Below, one piece after another: positions 57,343 through 64,000 of a stretch of 64,000 bases of DNA (its first letter is position 1; each line of letters begins with the position of its first letter). Origin of the DNA: Galaxea fascicularis (lineage: Eukaryota > Cnidaria > Anthozoa > Scleractinia > Euphylliidae); the NCBI GenBank assembly GCA_948470475.1, contig OX419337.1:35402970-35466969 (forward strand), in the 5' to 3' direction. Made by a program: the position numbers and the translations under genes. The notes under the pieces were generated by a model that was not told where the DNA came from, did not search any database, and saw nothing but the letters and a program-made list of their open reading frames with translations.

Positions 57343-60084
57343 ATTAATTAGCCTTCTTAAAGGGGCTTTTCAAGACTAATTTACAGTACTGTTTTGGGGA
57401 CTTTTTTTAACCAGACTGCATGGTGCAGTTTACAATCAGAGTAAATCATAGATGCCCTAAGGTCAGCGCTAGGGGTGGTCACAGCCAGGGTTCATTACGT
57501 CCCTAGCGGTTCTTTAACGTCCCACGAAATTAATAGTGAAGAGTTGTGAGACGGGACCTCCGGTTTATCATCTTTATCCGAGAAGGCTAGAAAGTCTAAC
57601 CATTTGCAGATGTCATTGCGAAGGAAGGACTTTCTCTTCAGTTATTTAAAGACCCTGAGTGTTGGTGTGACCGGGGCTTGAACCCACGACCTCCTACACG
57701 GTAGTCCGCCACTCCACCAACGGAGCCAACCGGTCGGCGAAAACATAGTCTAGCCAACATGTCAGGAAATAAAAGGTAGCGGCGTTTGCTTCAAACTTTA
57801 ATTAGGAAAGGAATTTCTTCTATAAGAAAAAAGTGAAAATTATAGGCACACTTTTGAAAAAAAAAACATCTTAATGAAAATTGGCTTGAATCGATAAGAT
57901 GACTTCTCGTTGATTCTGACATATTTCCCAAATTACAAATTGAACTTGACGCAAAATGGTTGCTACTGATGTAGTAACAGTGAAACAGATGATCTTTATC
58001 CAATTAAAAAGCGGTTGAAATAGTTATCCATAATATTCCATTAAGTGCGCAGTCGGCAGAGATCATTATTGGATCGTACATTAGTATGATGAAAACAAGA
58101 ACTTAGACTAAGGGAAGCTGATGCATGTTTTCAGTGTTTCTCTGAGCCTTCTCATTAATAACATCTCAGGGAGACAATTTACTTTAACGTAGACATTTAC
58201 TGCCTCGTTTTCTTTTAAATGAAATAGTCCATTTCACAACTGCATGCTCAATTCTCTGGCCTGCTTATGATCATGGAAACGAGACTGGCGATGACCTTCT
58301 TTCATAAACCTTACTTTTCTTGTGTAAATCATATTACTCATATATTAACTAGTTCATGTTTAAACGAAAAAGCTTAAGACAGAAAGGTTTGTATCAAAAC
58401 AAGGGGCGTTTTCCATTTACAAAAAATTTCGGAAAATTTCTGTTGGGAATTTCCGTTTGGGAAGAGCGCGTTCCATTTGTCACAAGTCCCATTCGTACAC
58501 ATGCCCCTCTCTATCTCTTCTCTGAAACCCGCGAATATTCAAAATGGAGGCCAGTGAGGCCCATCAGATGTTGTTTTTGTGCGAAATGTTAGAAATCACT
58601 ATAGAGGAAGAAAGTTTGATTAATTCAGAAGATGATGTAGTAGATGTCTTTTCAGCAGCCTCAACGTTCATGAGACGGAATTTGCAACGAACTGAAGGCT
58701 ATCTTGAACACGCGTTGCCAGGATATTCACTCGATGAGTTTAAAGGTCATTATCGAATGACAAGAGGCACAATGGAAGGCCCGTGTAGAGTCGTCCAAGC
58801 TACGGGAAGAGTGCCACAACGGCACTGATTTGGAAGACCATCAATTCCGCTCCACAAACAAGTATTGGCGTTCGTGTGGTTTATTTCAAACTCGGAAGTT
58901 TTCCGTTCAGTTTCTGACAGGTTTAACGTGACACTGAGCAGTCTGAACAGAATTATTGAGCGAATATCTGGAGCCTGTGTGGATTTGCGCAAGGAGTACA
59001 TCAAGTGACCCAACAGTAAGTTACTTTAAAGCTAAAAGCTTCCAGAAAATTGACCTGATCAGCCGCCATTTTTTTTTTAAACACGATAGAGCCGAGGGAA
59101 GCCTAGCCGCTTAAAAGACCGCGAAAGGCATGGAATTGGTGATAAAGACGAGAAATCGGTAAATGGAACACAAATTTTCCATTGGGAAGTTTCCACCGGG
59201 AAAACGGGACTACTTTTTCAGGAATTCCGGAAAATTTCCAGTGGAACGAACCAAAAAGTCGTGTTCCATTCACATCCCAACCGGAATTTCCGGAATTTTT
59301 TGGTAAATGGAAAACGCTCAAGGTCACCCCCGGCTTCGCTTCTCTTCAAATGCCAGGTCACTGAGCACACACGTGTAAAATGGGGTATTATTTGTCAAAG
59401 AAATTATTTTTGCGTTTAGAACAGACAGCTGAGCTGGTTCTGGACTGATGCAATAGTAAGAGTCATCTGATTGGCATTTTCTAATACACATCTTAGAGAA
59501 ATGTCATCAACAATTGTTTTGTCCTCAACCAAAGAGAACTGAGCAAACAGAGCAGCTGAAAAGAACTGTTCAATAAATTTCACCCACTGCCAGTTCTTGG
59601 GTTTCTTTCGCGTATTCAATTACTAGAACTTATACTTGCGGACACCAACTCGTTAAAACGCACCACATCTTCAATACGAATTTAATTCATCAACTTAGGA
59701 TGTGTATTTTTAATTTGCAAAGCAAAGGAGGAACCAGCCAAAATGCGGTCTGGGTTTGCATTAGGCCGTTGCTTTAACCTTTAACTGAAATCAAAGTCCC
59801 ACGTCCTGTCAACTGCAAAAATTCCATGTCCGCTAGCACAAAAAGAGTCGGTTCGGTGTCACCTTCAAAAAATCACATGGCTTTAAATTCAATCCAAACG
59901 ATGACAACTTATGACTTTTTGCACAGATCGCGATCCTTAAAATAAGCAATAGGTATGTCTACTTACCACTATATGCTGACCCCAGAGCCAAAGTCACCAC
60001 CACTGACAGGGATGCAACAAGACGAGCGGCCCGTAACCAAGAGGCTGAAATGTCCGTATCAAGTTTATCCACCTCGCGAAACAT
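50298..60084 (-). CDS. Gene 2: TMEM163-like six-pass membrane protein
   Basis: Seven exons at 59967-60084, 57106-57149, 56253-56347, 55374-55470, 51171-51282, 50655-50796 and 50298-50352 join in perfect phase (663 nt, 220 residues plus stop). The order of landmarks matches vertebrate TMEM163, a zinc-binding member of the cation diffusion facilitator superfamily: WLRAARLVASLSVVV, GVVVWRFLG, ACVIIGGCFVLSG, VDSRALRTSAFNS, IWFLDAAASIFIAFVLFIYG. The start is taken at the first in-frame ATG (MFREVDK) after an acceptor at 60090, so a 5' UTR exon or a longer N-terminus may lie upstream. Compared with the vertebrate family as I recall it, acidic residues in TM2 and before AFNS appear to be replaced, so metal transport is uncertain. 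Confidence 0.88.
50437..50592 (+). mobile_element. tRNA-like SINE fragment with A tail
   Basis: GGTTCTTTGGTGCAGCGGTA resembles a tRNA A-box region and CAGTTCTGATCACC a weak B box. An A-rich run at 50578-50592 could be the tail. The match is partial. Confidence 0.4.
50655..50796 (-). CDS. Gene 2 exon (TM5-TM6)
   Basis: The exon encodes FNSTAEAVMAFVTAMSD, NPNIWFLDAAASIFIAF and FIYGV, matching the family pattern FNS...VWYLD...YGV. Phase 1 to phase 2; acceptor CTCGGCAG, donor GTAAAC. Confidence 0.9.
51171..51282 (-). CDS. Gene 2 exon (TM4)
   Basis: The exon encodes LLIATFASFGLMLLLAWFKY and VDSRALRTS, equivalent to the TMEM163 segment ending TSRALITD. Phase 0 to phase 1. A decayed duplicate of this exon and flanking intron lies at 51427-51504. 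Confidence 0.88.
51420..51535 (-). pseudogene. Decayed duplicate of gene 2 TM4 exon
   Basis: The stretch aligns with 51205-51320, covering most of the TM4 exon, its acceptor and part of the upstream intron. The reading frame is lost: the copy reaches a stop at the Trp-Phe-Lys position, and the 5' end has extra bases. This is a tandem segmental duplication that did not keep coding ability. Confidence 0.75.
51814..52822. mobile_element. 1-kb MITE with 11-bp target duplication
   Basis: The ends begin GGTCAGTATAA and are inverted. Each end leads into subterminal tandem arrays of GGACTACGGACT and GGGTATAAAACACGGACTG in opposite orientation. The sequence GGTAAAAGAAC occurs immediately outside both ends (51803-51813 and 52823-52833). 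An 11-bp duplication fits Mutator-like elements (9-11 bp). No transposase ORF. It is inside an intron of gene 2. Confidence 0.85.
52915..53090. mobile_element. Palindromic MITE, 176 bp
   Basis: AAGCGAATGATACACGGTT and CAACATTTGTTGAGCAACAA on the left are repeated in reverse complement on the right. Internal copies of the AACAAATGTTG word make several nested hairpins possible. A target duplication is not clear. Confidence 0.75.
55374..55470 (-). CDS. Gene 2 exon (TM3)
   Basis: The exon encodes ACVIIGGCFVLSGCAVMLKA, very close to the ACVILG segment of TMEM163, then VYMLAVDNEPKR. Phase 2 to phase 0. A Harbinger-type MITE lies in the adjacent intron (55527-55818). Confidence 0.88.
55527..55818. 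mobile_element. Harbinger-type MITE with TAA target duplication
   Basis: Ends AGGTCGGCACACGAGG and CCTCGTGTGCGCCGACCT are inverted, flanked by TAA at 55524-55526 and 55819-55821. The inside repeats GGGACTAGTCGCAGGGAC-like words in both orientations. It lies in an intron of gene 2. Confidence 0.8.
56253..56347 (-). CDS. Gene 2 exon (TM2)
   Basis: The exon encodes LAAFLDACASGVVVWRFLG and IYSFKRER, equivalent to TM2 and the basic loop of TMEM163. One Asp is retained (FLDA), while the Asp four residues before it in the vertebrate family is Ala here. Phase 0 to phase 2. Confidence 0.85.
56692..57081. mobile_element. TTAA-type MITE (Kolobok-like)
   Basis: Ends AGGAGCATTGTCATGACA and its reverse complement (TGACAGTCCCCT) lie next to TTAA on both sides. 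Length about 390 bp, like the relative at 972-1361. It sits 25 bp from the donor of the 44-nt exon of gene 2. Confidence 0.7.
57106..57149 (-). CDS. Gene 2 small exon (44 nt)
   Basis: Acceptor TTAACAG, donor GTAAGA. It encodes LSALDGSLAALGLA, the end of the TM1-TM2 turn. It begins with two bases completing the codon from the previous exon and ends in phase 0. It lies just right of a TTAA-type MITE. Confidence 0.75.
57265..57342. repeat. (AAT)n microsatellite, two blocks
   Basis: Two runs of ATA/AAT flank a short unique word (ACGCTCTGAGATT). It is intronic in gene 2. Confidence 0.9.
57360..57745 (-). mobile_element. tRNA-derived SINE
   Basis: The minus strand at about 57668-57735 carries GGCTCCGTTGGTGGAGTGGC (A box) and GGTTCAAGCCCCGG (B box), followed by a conserved-looking body ending near AGGGGCTTTTCAAG. 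The secondary structure is poor for a tRNA gene. Confidence 0.6.
58404..59319 (+). mobile_element. PIF/Harbinger element with transposase remnant
   Basis: Ends GGGCGTTTTCCATTTAC and its near reverse complement (GTAAATGGAAAACGCTC) are flanked by AAG on both sides. Subterminal TTTCCGGAAATTT words occur in both orientations. An ORF at 58544-58828 (MEASEAHQMLFLCEM, RTEGYLEHALPGYS, FKGHYRMTRGTME) and, in another frame, LAFVWFISNSEVFRSVSDRF with LSSLNRIIERISGACV match the N-terminal part of Harbinger transposases. The catalytic part is missing. Confidence 0.75.
59416..59619 (-). CDS. Unassigned ORF, 67 codons
   Basis: The ORF encodes a basic start (RKKPKNWQWVKFIEQFF) and a mixed helix-like remainder. 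No family was recognised and there are no supported splice sites. It may be part of a decayed transposon beside the Harbinger element. Confidence 0.15.
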   Translation of the reverse strand: MNTRKKPKNWQWVKFIEQFFSAALFAQFSLVEDKTIVDDISLRCVLENANQMTLTIASVQNQLSCLF

Positions 60085-60089
60085 TCCAT
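59967..60089 (-). CDS. Gene 2 first identified exon (TM1)
   Basis: The acceptor TTTTACAG lies at 60090-60097, and the coding part from the ATG at 60084 gives MFREVDKLDTDISASW followed by the first membrane segment ARLVASLSVVVTLALG. The donor GTAAGT leaves phase 1, matching the 44-nt exon at 57106-57149 (LSALDGSLAALGLA). Confidence 0.78.
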
Positions 60090-60099
60090 CTGTAAAACG

Positions 60100-61930
60100 G
60101 CAACTATGATCAAGTATTTTTTAATGATGAAGAGACTTGCAGTACAGGTCCGAGATCGAGCAAGGGCAATATAATGTTTATGACCAGCCGTTTAAGAGCC
60201 ACAAGGTTATTTACTATACTTCAAACAAGAAAAAGTTGTTAGATATGATTTGACTATAAAGTTGGTGTTAAAGTGCGCGGAATTCAGTGCAATCCTACGT
60301 TTATATAGCACGATAAAGACAACAGAAGCTCGTTTAGTTATTATGACATGAAATGGAAACAATTTCAAAAAGCTCGCTTTTATGAACTAAGACACACATA
60401 CGACTGCAAATTCCCTGCTAATTTATGTGAACACTACGCACGCAAACTTGAGTATTTGTGAATATTTTTCATTCCTGATGAACAAGTTTATATTCGTACA
60501 ATTTCATCTTGGTCGCGTATTTATGAATCAGAGGACAAGCAGAGTAGTCGTGTTACTTGCTAATTCAACTGGCGCAAGTCAAAATTTGAAAGTTATGAAC
60601 TGAATGACATAAACAAACAAGTTGTTCCCACATACTAACCCTGTTGTGCACAACGATTCGCTCGCCTCTGCCGCTCCAAGTCAAAAAGTCGAGATGCATC
60701 ATTATATTGTATCCACTCTTTCTGTCCTGTCGTTGATTTGCTTTGAAGCATTTTTAAATAAGCAGTTTATAACTCTGAATTTGTTACGAGAGTACGGCAA
60801 AGTGCAGACCACACTGGCATAACACAAGAAGAGGCTGCATTCAAACCCTCACGATCCGCCTAACCTGGCTCTTAAACAGTGATTCAAGCACGCTCTCATG
60901 AGGTGAAACGGCTTTCGTCATGAGTCTTTTGTTAAAGCTCTCGTGCACACACAAGAATCTTAGCTTTTAAATTTTGTGTGTTATAAACAGGTGCAACAGG
61001 CCCTCACGACATCAATAAATAATAAAATCGCTAACTTTTCAGAAGCCGGCATACAGTGAAAAGGTGACCGCGACCAACGACTCCTGTTATTTTTAACACC
61101 AAGGCTTTGTTGTGGGAAGTCTCCGATAATTGTTATCTCTTGCTTTGAAATGCAAATTTTCGTTGATTCACGTCGCGATATGACAGCTATTGGTTAATGC
61201 ATTTGAAATTACAAACATTTGAGTCAAAATCCATTAGCGCTCGACCTTTCTCTTACTGCAACTGTTAGAGTTTAATAGTAGGCTAATTGAACATTTCCTT
61301 ACGGTGGTACGCTGTTTCCTTGACCGGAAAATATTTATTAATAATGTGCGTCGGAAATCGTCTTAAAGTAAATAACAACATTGTATGGTAAACAATGGAA
61401 TCGTCCGATAGTTGTTCTAGGGTTGTTCTAATGTGTGCTCAACACTGTTGGTGACTTTTTCTATATTGTCTTTTCATTTACGAAATCTTTTGAATTTAAA
61501 TACCGAGAAAAGGGTCTTTTTTATGATAATGAAACTGTAGCTTGCAAAATATCGCGAAGAACTGCACTTGGGGGAAAGCTACTCTGAAGCTTTCATCAAG
61601 TTTAGACTCCTACGTCCTCAGTTATCCTTGCTCAAATGGTCGCGCCATCTGCCATCTGTCCTTGTACAGCATCATTATAAACAGTGTCACAGGAAAGTAG
61701 GTACTGCTCAGTAACATTTACTCAAATGTGGGAATCCTTTCTAAAGTAAACTGTAGCACATAAAAATATAACTTATTGCTGTTCCTTTTTTCTAATTTAA
61801 GGTCTAATTGGGAAAAAAACTGAATATGGGTTCTGCCGTACAAAGTATTAGGCAGCAACAACAATGGCAAGGTCACGAAAACATCCGATTTTAACTTCTG
61901 CTTTTTGCATCTCCTTCGCGATTACGAACT
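60100..61930. other. Region upstream of gene 2 coding start
   Basis: It must hold any 5' UTR exon of gene 2, because an acceptor precedes the first coding exon. No convincing first exon or promoter motif was identified. Short ORFs look random. Confidence 0.4.
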
Positions 61931-61934
61931 AGTT

Positions 61935-62445
61935 TTCATTTTCTCAGGACAAGTTCTACAAATTCTTTTCTAAATCCTGTTTGCTTCATCTTATCATTAT
62001 GAAATTTGTCACAGGAATAAAGGAAACATCATGCATTCATTGCATTATATTTATTTCGGAAAACCTGTTACCATGGCAACCATATGACGCATTCAGTTGA
62101 ACCCCTAAAATCGAAATATTTTGTTTTATTCAAAAAACAAGTCGGTGAAATCTTCTCAACGTCTATATTATATGTTACCAGGAACGTTCTTCAAAATATT
62201 TCAGTTTAAAAATATTCTGTAGGACAGTGTAAGAATACCGGAACTACTTTTTGGCTATTGCTTTCTTATTTTTTTTCCTACCGACAGAATTTTTTGAAAG
62301 TCGGATTATATACACAGCCAAGTGATCTAAGTTGTTACCGAAAAAATGAAAAAAATCTACTGAGCGAAAATGGAAATATAAGAGACTGAAGTTGCGAAAC
62401 TTCACAAATTTCGAGTTGACAAGATTAGCTGATTTGAGCATGTGA
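61935..62445. repeat. Dispersed repeat, copy 2
   Basis: Direct-orientation relative of 16378-16950 and without the 108-bp MITE, so it shows the empty site. It contains an additional segment (TTTGTCACAGGAATAAAGG) near 61995-62030 that copy 1 lacks. Confidence 0.75.
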
Positions 62446-62449
62446 CGTG

Positions 62450-64000
62450 CAACACACGCGTGCGTTTACTTTTTATAGATATGGCGTGTGTTGCTTACGC
62501 ACGCACGCGCGCTCGGCTAAATTGCCGTCATGGACTCACGTTCTCGTTGTTTTGCAAAGGATGGGGGAAAAAACCAGCTTTTATGCTGTTGCCGTCCTCG
62601 ATGCTTAATTTAAGCTCCCAATTTAAGGCTTTCTTCTTAAAAGCCGTTGTTATGAAGTTAAGAAAAAGGCCACTTAATCATATGCAAAAACGGATACCAC
62701 AGAGAATGGGAGTATTTCATAGCCATCGGGTCAGCCTCTTTGTCGGCCTGTGTTACAATCATTAGAAACGGAAATGGCATGACTTTATTACAATTAGTGA
62801 CTTTGAAAGTTCTCGAAATTGTACGATCCAGGAGAGAACTTTTAAAATCACGATAACTCATTAAAAATTGTACGACAAGGTCTCGCGAATTTTTATTTAT
62901 AGTTTTTTCAACTAAACTACGAATTCTAGGAGGTCGTGAATTTTTTAATTTATCGTATGTTCTACTAAATTACGCCAAAAATTCATTCCACAAAATCGAA
63001 ACTTCAGTTTATGTGTTATTGCCTAATTTCACCTGTAAAAACGTCCAGATTTTGCCAAATTTGGCTGTGCTCACGCTTCCCTTCTTAGTATCTGCTCCTT
63101 CGAAGTACAATTGTGAATGAATTGTGATGAGTTGTACTACTCTCTACCAATAAAAATCGAATAACTTTGCTAAGTGTGCTATAAATAAAGAAATTGTTCC
63201 CTAATTAAGATTTGCGTGAGTTTCCATACCAGAAGTCTGTCCATGATGAAATTTGATTATACCCTTACACCCAAATTTTGCTTTTCAGTGAGGCCGTCAA
63301 AGTGGATTGAATCACATATGTTTTTTTTATTATCTTGGAATATTTCGGGTTTTTTTAAAACACACTGTGTTATTTACCTCCACCATATAATGTATAAAAT
63401 GCTATATTTGCTTTGTAGTTATGGTTAAGTAAAATATCCCCTACGACGACTTGGCAGGCAGAATATCGACAGATGTCACACACGTTGATTTAAATCAGAC
63501 GGACTCTACCGATATCATAAACATCAGTTTTCAGAAAACATTTCATAGGAAAATTTCAAATATAACGACAAAACTACCAAAAACCGGTGTTTTACAAGAT
63601 AAAATCCTTCAAAATTCCTTGGCCACAACGTAGTCGAGTTAAGTGCGACCTTTAATAATTTGCTGTAAAAGCCTTAATAATGGGTTATTGGATGCGTTTC
63701 TAGAAAACACTTTAGTGAAGGCGATCTGTGATATAAAGAAAATGAACTGAGGCTCTTATGTATAAACAAAACACTAGGTAGCATGCTAATGGAAAAAAAA
63801 ACCAGGAGGACAGTGATTGTAGTCTAAGAGCATAATTTCAAGCCTCAAACTTCAATTCGAAAATCTTTAGTGTTCACACGCTAGTGAGAATTTGGGTAAC
63901 ATTTCTACCCAAGGGAACAAAGAAAGAATAAATGAGACTAGCAGTTCTTGAGGTTGATTTGAAATTTAAATTAAAATATTCTTTTGTCAGGAGGCGTGAG
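62450..64000. other. Right-end stretch with no recognised gene
   Basis: A+T-rich sequence with short ORFs only. No exon with family resemblance was seen. Confidence 0.5.

Overview
The window looks like nuclear DNA of an animal, most likely a cnidarian and probably an anthozoan such as a stony coral. I base this on short exons with GT-AG introns, A+T-rich introns and many microsatellites. It also holds many DNA-transposon remnants, Penelope-like and LINE fragments, and an extracellular domain mix (fibrinogen-like, pentraxin, TLDc, F5/8 C, MAM, SEA, FN3) seen in anthozoan secreted or surface proteins. The taxonomic call is inference; no species marker was recognised.

Two host genes are supported, both on the minus strand. 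Gene 1 starts at about 46.15 kb and runs off the left edge. I trace 28 exons, about 7.1 kb of coding sequence. They encode a signal peptide, a fibrinogen-related domain, a pentraxin domain, the first part of a LamG/ConA-like domain, TLDc, F5/8 type C, the rest of the LamG-like domain, the first part of a MAM domain, a fucolectin-like (FTP) domain, the rest of MAM, a second TLDc, a second LamG-like domain, SEA and at least five FN3 domains. Nearly every module boundary is a phase-1 intron, and checked exon lengths and phases agree. The product should be a large multi-adhesive secreted or membrane-anchored protein; the 3' end lies outside the window. Gene 2 (about 50.3-60.1 kb) is a seven-exon TMEM163-like, six-pass membrane protein of the cation diffusion facilitator superfamily, about 220 residues.

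The rest is introns and spacers filled with repeats. The main ones are a 2.85-kb piggyBac element with TTAA borders, broken by a small terminal-inverted-repeat insertion and a frameshift; a 5-kb foldback structure with 1.57-kb arms bounded by TTAA and holding a Harbinger-type MITE with a minisatellite; a 1-kb MITE with an 11-bp target duplication; several Harbinger-type and TTAA-type MITEs; tRNA-derived SINEs; and LINE and Penelope fragments. No tRNA gene, rRNA, CRISPR array or bacterial-type gene was found.

The most unusual observation is the exon order of gene 1. A LamG-like domain and a MAM domain are each split, and complete foreign domains on symmetric phase-1 exons lie between the halves. 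One F5/8 C 3'-half exon also appears to serve two alternative 5'-half exons. This implies nested domain insertions or a modular alternative-splicing system.
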